DNA of 34,705 bases from Secundilactobacillus pentosiphilus (GCF_002217985.1 NZ_BCMI01000025.1:1-34705); one strand, 5' to 3'. Positions 1 through 8,396 are shown, counted from the stretch's first letter. Program-made: numbers and translations. Notes: a model not told the origin generated them from the letters alone.

Positions 1-60
1 AGCTAACCATGTATAAACTTCTAACACGTTTAACTCTTGACTAATCGTAGGAGCTGAGGG

Positions 61-168
61 TGTGACACAACTCGGTAGATTCCAGAATATAACACCACAA
101 CGCACCAACCCAATGGCTTTTATTGGGATGGTGCGTTGTGGTGTTATATGGCCGGAATCTGAGTTGTG
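61..168. repeat. Imperfect palindromic repeat, copy A
   Basis: An inverted repeat has outer arms CACAACTC (66-73) and GAGTTGTG (161-168) and an inner stem in which 101-114 pairs with 122-135. Bases 61-95 recur at 31920-31954 with one mismatch in 35 nt. The structure resembles a small non-coding palindromic element or a terminator-like hairpin without a T-run. A GTG-initiated frame over 62-340 runs through it but lacks coding character. Confidence 0.7.
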
Positions 169-395
169 GAGCAGGCTAAGACTATATTTCAGTATTGAAC
201 CAGCATACATTTTAAGCTGTGCTTTAGTTAAGAAATCAACTGGAATCCTTATCGATATAGACTTAAGTCACAGCCCCAACTTTAGTTATCTAAACGCTAT
301 CTTTGAGGGGAGTGCCACACTTTTAAAAGAGGAAGGGTAGGTTGAAAAGATAGGTGAATGTGGGGGAATAATTGCAATTAATGCTGGAATAAACG
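169..395. other. Intergenic stretch with no recognised feature
   Basis: This AT-rich stretch lies downstream of the symporter gene, which ends at 396 on the minus strand. I see no convincing gene, RNA or clear terminator. The only plus-strand frame (62-340) overlaps the palindromic repeat, has no good ribosome binding site and resembles no family I know. Confidence 0.5.
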
Positions 396-1853
396 CTATG
401 AGGCATCTCCAGTTGCCTTAGCAGCTTCCGTTTGCAAGCCGTTAGCATTGGCAGGATTGCCAGCATCAACAGATTGATCGTCTTGGTTGTCCAGCTTAGC
501 TGCACGTTCATCCAGAATTTTGCGACAGTTGCGGAAGTCGTCTTCGTTATAGTCGTAACCTTTCAGAACCCACAGCCGAAGGAGTGAACCTAAAGCTGGC
601 AAAATTGAAATAATGATGAACAGACCAGTCAAAGTGCCAGAGGATTGCGCGGTGTTTGGTTGATAGTTAATGAATGATAGAATCAAACCGGTAGTTGCAC
701 CAGCGAAGGCGATGGCTAATTTGCTGGCAAAGGTTTGACCACCAAAGACGATAGCTTCGCAACGCTTACCAGTTTTAACTTCAGTGTATTCAACAGTTTC
801 AGATAACATGGCAACCGTGATTGGACCAGTCAAACCATAGATACATTGCGTAACGGTCAATAAGATAAAGACAAAGGTGACATTTTTGTAGCCGAGTGCG
901 AAGAAAATAACCCGGAAAATAATATCAATAACTAGTAAAAATCTAAGAATTTGAAGCTTCTTGAAGTACTTGGTGATGAACGGAATAACCAAGAAAGTAA
1001 TGGCACTAAATGTACCAATAACCCCGAAAATACTCATAAACTTAGCGTTACCCAAGTTGTAGGTAAAGAAGTAAATGATGATGCAGTTGACGATTTCCAT
1101 GAAAATCTTCAGCAACATGATGAGTAGCATTTTAAGCAAGTATTTGTTTGCTTTAACGGCCATGATAATGTCATGAGTAGTGATCTTTTCAGATTTAGAT
1201 GATGGCTTGACCCGTTCTTTTGTGAACCGGTAGCCAATTTGCATGAAGACAAAACCAATGATCATCAAGATCATGATACTGATCAGGTAGCTGGTAGCAG
1301 GCGTCTGGTTGTTTTTAAAGTAGGCCAGCATGAATGGTAAGACAATAGCGACCATACCGCCTCCGGCAGAAACTCCTAGACTAGCCGTGGTAACCAAGTT
1401 AGTCCGCTTACGGCTGTCCTTAGTCATCACTGTAGACATTGACCAGAAAGGAATATCGGAAAAGGCGTAAGTGGTGCCCCATAAGATGTATGAAGCCGCG
1501 GCGTAGGCAATCTTCCCGGTCATACTGATACTAGGCGTAAAGAAGCACGCGATGGTTGATACCACAATAAAGATTGGGGCAATCTTCATGTATTTACGGA
1601 ACTTGCCATGGGTGTTACGACCTTTATCCATAAACCCTGAGACAATGGGATCAAAAACGGCATCCCAAACACGGGCGATTAAGAAGATCGCACTGGCAAT
1701 GACGGAGGAAATACCCACAACATCCGTGTAGTAAATCAAAATGAAACTACCAACAATACCATAACTAAAACATTGACCAAAGCCGTAAAGGAAGTACGCC
1801 AAGAATTCGCTTGGCGCGACCTTTTCGGCAATTGAGTCCATTTTATCTTTCAT
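396..1853 (-). CDS. GPH-family (MelB/XylP-type) sugar:cation symporter
   Basis: The 485-residue protein is an integral membrane sugar transporter with about 12 hydrophobic segments. It carries the GPH-family signature near residues 61-90: an Asp-rich stretch DAVFDPIVSGFMD followed by GKFRKYM, which binds the coupling cation and sugar. It lacks the C-terminal IIA domain seen in LacS-type members and ends instead in a hydrophilic, Ala/Asp/Asn-rich tail of about 40 residues. The ribosome binding site AAGGAGGA overlaps the stop codon of the upstream GH2 gene, 13 bases away, so the two are cotranscribed and probably translationally coupled. The pair likely imports a glycoside or oligoside that the GH2 enzyme cleaves in the cytoplasm. 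Family is well supported; the substrate is inferred only from context (an arabinoside or related pentoside, given araBA nearby). Confidence 0.88.
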   Translation of the reverse strand: MKDKMDSIAEKVAPSEFLAYFLYGFGQCFSYGIVGSFILIYYTDVVGISSVIASAIFLIARVWDAVFDPIVSGFMDKGRNTHGKFRKYMKIAPIFIVVSTIACFFTPSISMTGKIAYAAASYILWGTTYAFSDIPFWSMSTVMTKDSRKRTNLVTTASLGVSAGGGMVAIVLPFMLAYFKNNQTPATSYLISIMILMIIGFVFMQIGYRFTKERVKPSSKSEKITTHDIIMAVKANKYLLKMLLIMLLKIFMEIVNCIIIYFFTYNLGNAKFMSIFGVIGTFSAITFLVIPFITKYFKKLQILRFLLVIDIIFRVIFFALGYKNVTFVFILLTVTQCIYGLTGPITVAMLSETVEYTEVKTGKRCEAIVFGGQTFASKLAIAFAGATTGLILSFINYQPNTAQSSGTLTGLFIIISILPALGSLLRLWVLKGYDYNEDDFRNCRKILDERAAKLDNQDDQSVDAGNPANANGLQTEAAKATGDAS

Positions 1854-1866
1854 CTTATACTCCTCC

Positions 1867-3627
1867 TTAATTTACTTGTAAGCCATATTGCCTGTTTGAT
1901 GTGACGATTGCCCGAATCTCCTTCGGGTCGAATTTATAATCGTGATTGTGGTCAAGCAGACCGTTTACTTCTTGCTCAACATCGCTGGTTTGCGTGTAAC
2001 AGAAGCCGCAGCAGAAGTCGATGGCCATGACTTGCTTGATTAGCGCTGACATGGTCTTTAACACGTCCTCTTTTGAGGCGAGTCGATCACCGTAGCCCCA
2101 GGAATCAGAACGGTGCTCTTTTTCGTAAGCTACACCGCCAAATTCACTGAGTAGGAAGGGAACTTGCTGGCCCTCATAACCTTTACAGAATAAACGGCGA
2201 CCGTTTGAAAGCGATGGACTGCCGTTTGTAACCGCTCCCAAATCAGCGTAGCGCTTTTTGATGACTTCAGTATTCGTATCGTAGTCGTGAGCGGTACACA
2301 AGTCGGTTTTGACTTGTTCCCAGCCATCGTTACTGCTGATCAAGCGGGTATCATCCATGGCTTTGATCCGGTAATAAACCGAGTCGACGTAGGTTTGTTC
2401 TGCCGCGTTGTTAGCAATCTCGTTAACTCCCCAGGATTCGTTCATAATGACATAGGCCAGTACGGCGGGGTGATTGATGTGTTTTTGAACGAATGTGTTG
2501 AGTTCAGTATCGATGTTTTGGGTTGATTTCTGACTGAATTCAAAGGTACTTGGAATCTCTGCCGTGCAGATGAATCCAAGCTTGTCGCAGAGGTAAAGCA
2601 TCTTGTTGCTCTCTACTTTTTCGTGAATTCGGTTACCGTTGAAGCCCATGGCCTGCATCTTTTGAATGTCGCCCTTAAAATCGGCTGCTGTACCAGTGAG
2701 ACCGGCATCAGGGTAATAGCCTTGGTTCAATACCAGTTTCAGATATAATTCTTCCCGGTTTAAATAGATCTTTCTGTTAGCGGTTTCAATGTTGCGCATG
2801 CCAAAGTAACTTGAAACGGTATCGCTTTCGCCATGATCATCGGTAACTTTCAGATCAACGTCATAGAGCTGAGGGTCATTTACAGTCCAATAGTATAAGC
2901 GAAAGGCAGCTTTTTCATCACTAACATCCATTGATAAGCGGGCACGGCCGTTTTTAAAACTGGCGCTGCCTTCAACGATTTTGCGGCCCTTGTAACTGAC
3001 GGTAACTGATAGGTTAGCGCTGCTGTTGGTATTAGCATAAGCATCAATATTTAAGGCAGCGTTGTGAATGTCCGGCTTTAAAATGAAGTTTGTGAGGTAA
3101 GTCGCACCGGTCTCCTCTAGCCAAACGCTTTGCCAAATACCAATTGTTCGGGTATACCAGCACAGGAAGTTATCGTCGTGCCAGGACTGTTTGCCGATTG
3201 GCTGAGTCGGATCATTGTTGTCGATCACCTTTAAAGTGAGGTCGTTATCGTTTTCCACCCAGTCGGTCACATCAACGGCAAAGGGGGTATGGCCGCCCTG
3301 ATGATGAAAGACCAGATTGTCATTTAACCAAATATCGCACTGGTAATCAACGGCTTCAAAATGTAATAAATAATGCTTACCTGGCTGTTTATCAAGTTTA
3401 AAACTGCGGTGATACCAGACTACTGGGCAATAATCGTCAATTGCCAACCCGGACTTCTTAAAGGTATAGCTATAGGGAACAACGATTTGCTGATTGAATA
3501 CACTAAGCGACAACGGTTCTCTTGAAGCGCTTTCATTCTTTTTATCTAAAAAAAAGTCCCATTTTCCATTCAAATCAAGCCAGTTCGTTCTGACTTTCTG
3601 TGGATCAGGATAATCAAGTCGATTCAT
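1867..3627 (-). CDS. Glycoside hydrolase family 2 enzyme
   Basis: A cytoplasmic retaining glycosidase of about 586 residues with no signal peptide. GH2 architecture is visible: an N-terminal sugar-binding jelly roll (about 15-175), an immunoglobulin-like domain (about 185-280) and a TIM barrel from about 285. The acid/base is E397 in the MNESWG motif and the nucleophile is E495 in LSEFGG. The conserved TQTSDVEQEVNGL block follows. The N-x-K carboxylate-binding motif of beta-glucuronidases is not evident, so glucuronidase is not favoured. Beta-galactosidase-, arabinosidase- or other exo-glycosidase activity remain possible. A GTG lies three codons earlier (3636), but it overlaps the AGGAG ribosome binding site, so the ATG at 3627 is chosen. 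It is the first gene of an operon with the symporter, driven from the operator region at 3641-3712. Confidence 0.88.
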   Translation of the reverse strand: MNRLDYPDPQKVRTNWLDLNGKWDFFLDKKNESASREPLSLSVFNQQIVVPYSYTFKKSGLAIDDYCPVVWYHRSFKLDKQPGKHYLLHFEAVDYQCDIWLNDNLVFHHQGGHTPFAVDVTDWVENDNDLTLKVIDNNDPTQPIGKQSWHDDNFLCWYTRTIGIWQSVWLEETGATYLTNFILKPDIHNAALNIDAYANTNSSANLSVTVSYKGRKIVEGSASFKNGRARLSMDVSDEKAAFRLYYWTVNDPQLYDVDLKVTDDHGESDTVSSYFGMRNIETANRKIYLNREELYLKLVLNQGYYPDAGLTGTAADFKGDIQKMQAMGFNGNRIHEKVESNKMLYLCDKLGFICTAEIPSTFEFSQKSTQNIDTELNTFVQKHINHPAVLAYVIMNESWGVNEIANNAAEQTYVDSVYYRIKAMDDTRLISSNDGWEQVKTDLCTAHDYDTNTEVIKKRYADLGAVTNGSPSLSNGRRLFCKGYEGQQVPFLLSEFGGVAYEKEHRSDSWGYGDRLASKEDVLKTMSALIKQVMAIDFCCGFCYTQTSDVEQEVNGLLDHNHDYKFDPKEIRAIVTSNRQYGLQVN

Positions 3628-3640
3628 ATCCGTCACTCCT

Positions 3641-3681
3641 TTGATTAACTTTATAGTTGTTCAATTCATGAATTGATTAAC
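3641..3681. promoter_or_regulatory. Candidate operator: three TTGAnnAAC half-sites
   Basis: A perfect 16-bp palindrome TCAATTCATGAATTGA lies at 3661-3676. It sits in a longer dyad with half-sites GTTGTTCAA (3656-3664) and TTGATTAAC (3673-3681). A third half-site TTGATTAAC occurs at 3641-3649 in direct orientation, 32 bp away, about three helical turns. The array covers the start point and leader of the GH2 operon, which fits repression by the divergent ArsR-type regulator. Assignment to that protein is inference. Confidence 0.6.
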
Positions 3682-3684
3682 TAA

Positions 3685-3712
3685 ATCGTACCATTAAAAT
3701 TATGTGTGTCAA
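3685..3712 (-). promoter_or_regulatory. Promoter of the GH2-symporter operon
   Basis: Read on the minus strand, a consensus -35 TTGACA (3712-3707) is followed after 16 bases by TACGAT (3690-3685). The predicted start point near 3678 falls within the palindromic operator. The leader to the GH2 ATG would be about 50 nt. Confidence 0.7.
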
Positions 3713-3760
3713 GACGGATCGAGTAGTTCGGGTACACGGCGCCGGTTCGATGGATTATGC

Positions 3761-3766
3761 TATAAT
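3761..3766 (+). promoter_or_regulatory. -10 element of the ArsR-type regulator gene
   Basis: TATAAT is preceded by TATGC, giving an extended -10 (TGC-TATAAT). No good -35 is visible at the right distance. A lone TCAATT half-site at 3771-3776 lies just downstream and could allow autoregulation. Confidence 0.5.
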
Positions 3767-3815
3767 CAAATCAATTAAGACGTGACGTTTGTCAAACCAA
3801 AGGATGTTGTGAGTG

Positions 3816-4757
3816 ATGTATCCAGAAAGAAAATATTTAAGCGTTAACGCTAGCCAGTTAGCCTATTTTCAAGCGCTGTCGTCAAAGACTAGGATCAGTA
3901 TCATTGAACTGCTGCAAAAGGATGATTTATCCATTCAGGATCTTAGTCACCAGTTAGGGCTTTCTTCTGCAATGATTACCAAACACATTTCGATTTTAGA
4001 AAAAAACGGTATTGTAGAATCTAAGATGGCTAAGGGAATTCACGGCCAGCTAAAGATTTGTATGCTGAAGAAAAACGATGTGGTGCTTATTTTTAATCCC
4101 TTTAAAGACGGTTTTATTCGTAACTCAGTGACGAAATCACTTCCTATCGGGGGGTTCTATGATTTTGACGTTTCAGCGCCATGCGGGCTGACAACTGGTG
4201 ATAAAATTATCGGTTTCGTTGATGATCCCAACACTTTTTACTATGAAAAAAAAGATGAGATTGAATTAATGTGGTTTACGTCCGGTTATCTGGCTTACCA
4301 TATTCCCTTGTTTGATATTGAGCTTAAACGGCTAGCCAGCATCGAAGTGTCATTGGAAGTATGTGCTGAGTATCCGGGATACAAGATGCACTGGCCATCA
4401 AAAGTTGATTTTGAATTAAACGGTCTCCCGCTGGGGGGCACCACCCTCTTAGGTGACTTTGGAGATCGTAAAGGATTGCTAACACCCTCGTGGTGGAATT
4501 TGGGGACTGAATACGGTCGTCAAATTATCATTAATATCAGTGATCAGGGAACCTCAATTAATGGCGAACGTGTTTCTGCAACCACTTTAAAGGATGTTTT
4601 GGCACGGTCAACGGAAGTGTTAACGTTTAAGCTTGCTACTACGAAGGAGTTTGCAAAGGGCGGCCTGAATATTTTTGGTCGCAAGTTTGGCGATTATCCG
4701 CAAGATATAAACGTCCGGTTCGCGTACAATAAATCAGAAACGGCTGTAGAAGCTTAA
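3816..4757 (+). CDS. ArsR-type winged-helix regulator with large C-terminal effector domain
   Basis: This protein of about 313 residues has an N-terminal ArsR-like winged helix (about residues 12-85). Its recognition helix is in LGLSSAMITKHISILEKNG and a wing follows. A C-terminal region of about 200 residues is rich in aromatic and acidic residues, with landmarks FTSGYLAYHIP, YPGYKMHWPS, LTPSWWNLGTEYG and FGRKFGDYPQDI. I recall similar long ArsR-type proteins beside glycosidase genes in other Firmicutes; classical ArsR metal sensors are only about 100 residues. It is divergent from the GH2-symporter operon with a dyad operator between, so it probably senses the imported glycoside or its product. 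AAAGGA stands about 10 bases before the ATG; a GTG one codon earlier (3813) is also possible. Ligand unknown. Confidence 0.78.
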   Translation: MYPERKYLSVNASQLAYFQALSSKTRISIIELLQKDDLSIQDLSHQLGLSSAMITKHISILEKNGIVESKMAKGIHGQLKICMLKKNDVVLIFNPFKDGFIRNSVTKSLPIGGFYDFDVSAPCGLTTGDKIIGFVDDPNTFYYEKKDEIELMWFTSGYLAYHIPLFDIELKRLASIEVSLEVCAEYPGYKMHWPSKVDFELNGLPLGGTTLLGDFGDRKGLLTPSWWNLGTEYGRQIIINISDQGTSINGERVSATTLKDVLARSTEVLTFKLATTKEFAKGGLNIFGRKFGDYPQDINVRFAYNKSETAVEA

Positions 4758-4903
4758 CTATTTAGGGCGAGGTGGCAGTTTCTAGCGAAATGATTTTCAG
4801 CTTTTAAATGACGAAAGAAACGGTTAAAAATATCACTTCGTGCAGGTTATCACGTGTTTTGATTATAGGAGAAAACTTTTTTAATAATTGTTTGTGAAGA
4901 TAT

Positions 4904-4937
4904 AAACGGGATGCTATCGGCATTCCGTTTTATTTTG
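4904..4937 (+). terminator. Rho-independent terminator after the ArsR-type gene
   Basis: Stem AAACGGGATGC (4904-4914) pairs with GCATTCCGTTT (4920-4930) with one wobble, and the loop is TATCG. A short T-rich tail TATTTT follows. It separates the regulator from the araBA operon. Confidence 0.65.
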
Positions 4938-4944
4938 AACAAAT

Positions 4945-4960
4945 AATCGTACGTATAAAT
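4945..4960. promoter_or_regulatory. AraR operator
   Basis: AATCGTACGTATAAAT matches 13 of 16 positions of the AraR consensus ATTTGTACGTACAAAT known from Bacillus subtilis and lactobacilli. It lies just upstream of the -35 of the araB promoter. No araR gene is in this window, so the repressor must be encoded elsewhere. Confidence 0.72.
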
Positions 4961-4971
4961 TTTAATATATG

Positions 4972-5000
4972 TTGATTTATGCTAATGAATATCATACAAT
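4972..5000 (+). promoter_or_regulatory. araBA promoter
   Basis: TTGATT (4972-4977), a 17-base spacer and TACAAT (4995-5000) form a good vegetative promoter about 60 bases before the araB ATG. It lies between the AraR box and a cre-like site. Confidence 0.72.
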
Positions 5001-5005
5001 ACCTT

Positions 5006-5021
5006 ATGTAAGCGGTTTATT
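5006..5021. promoter_or_regulatory. cre-like CcpA site at the araB start point
   Basis: ATGTAAGCGGTTTATT fits the cre consensus WTGNAARCGNWWWCAW except at the final CA. It overlaps or immediately follows the predicted transcription start, the usual position for catabolite repression. Confidence 0.55.
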
Positions 5022-5062
5022 TAATTGCTTTATAGTTAAATAGAGCATTCGGAGGGTTTGAA

Positions 5063-6673
5063 ATGGATATCAATCATGGCAAGGAAAAAATTGCTGCCGG
5101 TCAGGTGGCACTGGGTATAGAACTTGGTTCTACCCGAATCAAGGCTGTCTTGGTAACAGACGATTTTCAAACCGTTGCCTCAGGTGACTTTAACTGGGAA
5201 AATAAATTGGTCAATAAAATTTGGACCTATCCAGTTGATGAAATTTGGCAAGGGGTTCAGGCAAGTTATAAAGAAATGGCGGACAGTGTTCAAAGCACTT
5301 TTGGCATTCCTTTAACGAAGATTGGATCAATTGGGATTAGTGCCATGATGCATGGCTACATGCCATTTGATAAGGATGGAAACCTTTTGGTACCGTTCAG
5401 GACTTGGCGTAATAACATTACTGAACAAGCTGCTGATGAGCTTACCAAATTGTTTGACTTCAATATTCCACAACGCTGGAGCATTGCCCACCTTTATCAA
5501 GCAATCTTAAATCAGGAAGATCACGTTAAAGACATTGATTACATTACTAGTTTAGCTGGTTATGTGACCTGGAAACTTTCTGGTGAAAAGGTGTTAGGAA
5601 TTGGTGATGCATCAGGTGTCTTCCCAATTGACGATAAAACACAGACGTATTCACAAGAAATGATCGATAAGTTTAACCAGCTAAAGACGGTTAGACAGTA
5701 CATTTGGAATTTAAGCGACATCTTACCAAAGATCAAGAAGGCTGGCGAAGTTGCCGGGAAGTTAACGGCAAAGGGTGCTCAGCTGCTTGATCCTAGCGGC
5801 AAGCTTGAGGCTGGTTCTTTGATGGCGCCGCCTGAAGGTGATGCTGGTACAGGAATGGTTTCAACGAATGCCGTTCGCAAGCGTACTGGGAACATTTCGG
5901 CTGGGACTTCAGCCTTCTCAATGGTTGTTTTGGATCAACCAATGAACAGTGTTCACCGTGACATTGATATGGTTACAACACCAGATGGTGCACCAGTTGC
6001 CATGGTTCACACCAACAACTGTTCTTCAGATATCAACGCTTGGGTGGGCTTGTTCAACGAGTTTGCTAAAGAAATTGGTGTTGATTTGAAGCCGAATGAC
6101 TTATATGGTGCCTTGTTCAACAGTACGAAACGTGCTGAGTCTGACGCAGGCGATCTGCTGAGTTACGGTTATCTATCGGGTGAGAATATCACCAAGATGC
6201 CAGCCGGCCGGCCAATGTTTGTCCGGACGCCAGACAGCAAGTTTAACTTACCAAACTTTATGAAGGCGCACTTGTATTCAGCATTTGCCCCTCTAAAGAT
6301 CGGTAACGATATTCTGGCGAACGAAGAACACATTAAGGCGGATGTCTTCATTGCTCAAGGTGGTTTGTTTAAGACACCAAAGATTGGTCAGCAAGTCTTA
6401 GCGGATTCGTTGAACACACCAATCACGGTGATGAGCAATGCCGGCGAAGGCGGTCCTTGGGGCATGGCTGTGTTAGGGCTGTACACCTTGGCAAAGGCCA
6501 ACGACAATGAGACCGAAAGCTTGGCAGACTTCTTAGATAAACGAGTCTTCGTTGATCCACAGAGTACAACGGTTAACCCAGAGGCAGACGGTGTTAAGGG
6601 CTGCAATGAGTTTATCGACAAGTACAAGAAGGCTCTAAACGTTGAGTTAGCAGCTGTTAATTCCATTGAATAA
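5063..6673 (+). CDS. araB: L-ribulokinase
   Basis: AraB phosphorylates L-ribulose to L-ribulose 5-phosphate with ATP, the second step of bacterial arabinose use. The 536-residue cytoplasmic protein belongs to the FGGY kinase family: the phosphate-1 loop GIELGSTRIKA lies near residues 18-28, GNISAGTSAFSM near 276 and GEGGPWGMA near 461. It closely resembles lactobacillar AraB, with shared stretches such as FRTWRNNIT and PQRWSIAHLYQAIL. The start ATG has GGAGGG seven bases upstream. It is the first gene of an operon with araA, 72 bases apart, under the AraR box, promoter and cre-like site listed separately. araD, which often sits between araB and araA in lactobacilli, is absent here. Confidence 0.93.
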   Translation: MDINHGKEKIAAGQVALGIELGSTRIKAVLVTDDFQTVASGDFNWENKLVNKIWTYPVDEIWQGVQASYKEMADSVQSTFGIPLTKIGSIGISAMMHGYMPFDKDGNLLVPFRTWRNNITEQAADELTKLFDFNIPQRWSIAHLYQAILNQEDHVKDIDYITSLAGYVTWKLSGEKVLGIGDASGVFPIDDKTQTYSQEMIDKFNQLKTVRQYIWNLSDILPKIKKAGEVAGKLTAKGAQLLDPSGKLEAGSLMAPPEGDAGTGMVSTNAVRKRTGNISAGTSAFSMVVLDQPMNSVHRDIDMVTTPDGAPVAMVHTNNCSSDINAWVGLFNEFAKEIGVDLKPNDLYGALFNSTKRAESDAGDLLSYGYLSGENITKMPAGRPMFVRTPDSKFNLPNFMKAHLYSAFAPLKIGNDILANEEHIKADVFIAQGGLFKTPKIGQQVLADSLNTPITVMSNAGEGGPWGMAVLGLYTLAKANDNETESLADFLDKRVFVDPQSTTVNPEADGVKGCNEFIDKYKKALNVELAAVNSIE

Positions 6674-6745
6674 GCGCTTGGGTTTAATGGCGACTAAGTA
6701 TTTTTAAATCAGTTAACCAAATAATTAAAAAGGAGATTTTCTATT

Positions 6746-8167
6746 ATGTTAAGTACCCCAGATTACAAGTTTTGGTTTGTCACTGGTAGTCAATTCTTAT
6801 ATGGTGAGGAACAATTAAAGTCCGTTGAAAAAGATGCCAAAGACATTGTTGATCAATTAAACAAGTCCGGTAACTTGCCTTACCCAATTGAATTTAAGTT
6901 GACCGCTACCACGGCTGACAACATTACTCAGTTGATGAAGGATGCTAACCATGACGACTCCGTTGCCGGTGTGATCACTTGGATGCATACTTTCAGTCCT
7001 GCTAAGATGTGGATCCGTGGGACTCAATTATTGCAGAAGCCATTGCTGCACTTGGCTACCCAATACTTGAACCACATTCCATACAAGACGATCGACATGG
7101 ACTACATGAACTTGAACCAAAGTGCCCATGGTGACCGTGAATACGGCTACATCAACGCTCGTCTTCGCATGAACAACAAAGTTGTTTACGGCTGGTGGGG
7201 CGATGAAGAAGTTCAAAAAGAAATTGCCGACTGGCAAGACGTTGCCGTTGCCTACAACGAAAGCTTCAAGCTCAAAGTTGTTCTCTTTGGTGACAAGATG
7301 CGTAACGTTGCCGTTACTGACGGTGACAAGATTGAAGCCCAAATTCAACTTGGCTGGACTGCTGACTACTATGCTGTCGGTGACTTAGTTGCTGAAATGG
7401 ACAAGGTTTCTGATGCTGACATCAATAAGAAGTATGATGAATTAGCTAAGACCTACACCATGAACCCTGGCGACAACGACAAGGCCTTCTTCGAAGACCA
7501 CGTTAAGTATCAAATCCGTGAATACTTCGGTTTGAAGCGCTTTATGGATGCTCATGGCTACACAGCCTTCTCAGATAACTTCGAAGACCTTTACGGCATG
7601 AAAGAATTACCTGGCTTAGCCGTTCAATTATTGATGGCCGAAGGCTACGGGTTCGCCGGTGAAGGTGACTGGAAGACTGCCGCTCTTGACCGCTTGATGA
7701 AGATCATCAGCCACAACAAGAAGACGGCCTTCATGGAAGACTACACCCTTGACTTACGTAAGGGTCACGAAGCAATCCTCGGTTCACATATGCTGGAAGT
7801 TGACCCAACCTTAGCTACTGACAAGCCTAAGATTGAAGTTCACCCACTAGACATTGGTGACCGTGAAGATCCTGCACGTCTAGTCTTCGCCGGTGGCGAA
7901 GGTGATGCCGTTGACGTTACCTTAGCTGACTTTGGTGATGAATTCCGCATGATCATGTACGAAGTTGCTGGTAACAAAGCTGACGAAACGCCAAAGTTGC
8001 CAGTTGCTAAGCAGTTGTGGACACCAAAGGCTGGCCTGAAGAACGGTGCTACCCAATGGATCCAAAACGGTGGTGGTCACCACACGGTCTTCTCATTCGG
8101 TGTCACTGCACAACAAGTTGAAGACTTCACTAAGATGGTTAACTTACACTTGGTTAACATCAAGTAG
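6746..8167 (+). CDS. araA: L-arabinose isomerase
   Basis: AraA converts L-arabinose to L-ribulose, a metal-dependent aldose-ketose isomerisation in the cytoplasm. The 473-residue length is typical. The metal and catalytic residues are present: E306 in GEGDWK, E331 in FMEDY, H348 in GSHMLE and the His pair at 445-446 in GGGHHT. AAAGGAG lies 10 bases before the ATG. Codon choice looks strongly biased (repeated AAC, AAG, GGT, GAA), as expected for an abundantly expressed enzyme, more so than in araB. It ends the operon and is followed by a strong terminator. Confidence 0.96.
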   Translation: MLSTPDYKFWFVTGSQFLYGEEQLKSVEKDAKDIVDQLNKSGNLPYPIEFKLTATTADNITQLMKDANHDDSVAGVITWMHTFSPAKMWIRGTQLLQKPLLHLATQYLNHIPYKTIDMDYMNLNQSAHGDREYGYINARLRMNNKVVYGWWGDEEVQKEIADWQDVAVAYNESFKLKVVLFGDKMRNVAVTDGDKIEAQIQLGWTADYYAVGDLVAEMDKVSDADINKKYDELAKTYTMNPGDNDKAFFEDHVKYQIREYFGLKRFMDAHGYTAFSDNFEDLYGMKELPGLAVQLLMAEGYGFAGEGDWKTAALDRLMKIISHNKKTAFMEDYTLDLRKGHEAILGSHMLEVDPTLATDKPKIEVHPLDIGDREDPARLVFAGGEGDAVDVTLADFGDEFRMIMYEVAGNKADETPKLPVAKQLWTPKAGLKNGATQWIQNGGGHHTVFSFGVTAQQVEDFTKMVNLHLVNIK

Positions 8168-8206
8168 TAAACAGTTTTCATTGGTAAATAAGTTATTTTT
8201 AGATGC

Positions 8207-8243
8207 AAAAGGGACTCGAATTGCCCAACTTCGAGTCCTTTTT
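8207..8243 (+). terminator. Terminator of araBA
   Basis: AAAAGGGACTCGAA pairs with TTCGAGTCCTTTTT around a 9-base loop, with the T-run at the end of the right arm. This is a strong intrinsic terminator directly after araA. Confidence 0.85.
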
Positions 8244-8396
8244 GTGTGCCATTTTTATTGAAACCCGTTAATGAAAAGTGGTGCTGTTTCACAGGTCAAT
8301 ACTAATTAGTATTTCAAACAATGGTTTAGTTAGTCATTGCGTTTGCTTAAGTGTCGCGACACAACTCAAAGCTTCAATTGTAGCGATTTAGACTAC
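8244..8396. other. Intergenic segment with two perfect palindromes
   Basis: Between the araA and ackA terminators lie AATACTAATTAGTATT (8298-8313) and GTGTCGCGACAC (8351-8362), both perfect palindromes. The string GACACAACTC (8358-8367) also occurs in both copies of the palindromic repeat. No gene is seen. Confidence 0.5.

Noticed and set aside
62-340. 92-codon GTG-initiated frame at the left end
   Set aside because: It runs through the palindromic repeat, has no good ribosome binding site or family resemblance, and its first half is repeat-derived.
7028-7348. Minus-strand frame inside araA, plus other long shadow frames in araA and ackA
   Set aside because: They arise from the strong codon bias of the real genes on the opposite strand.
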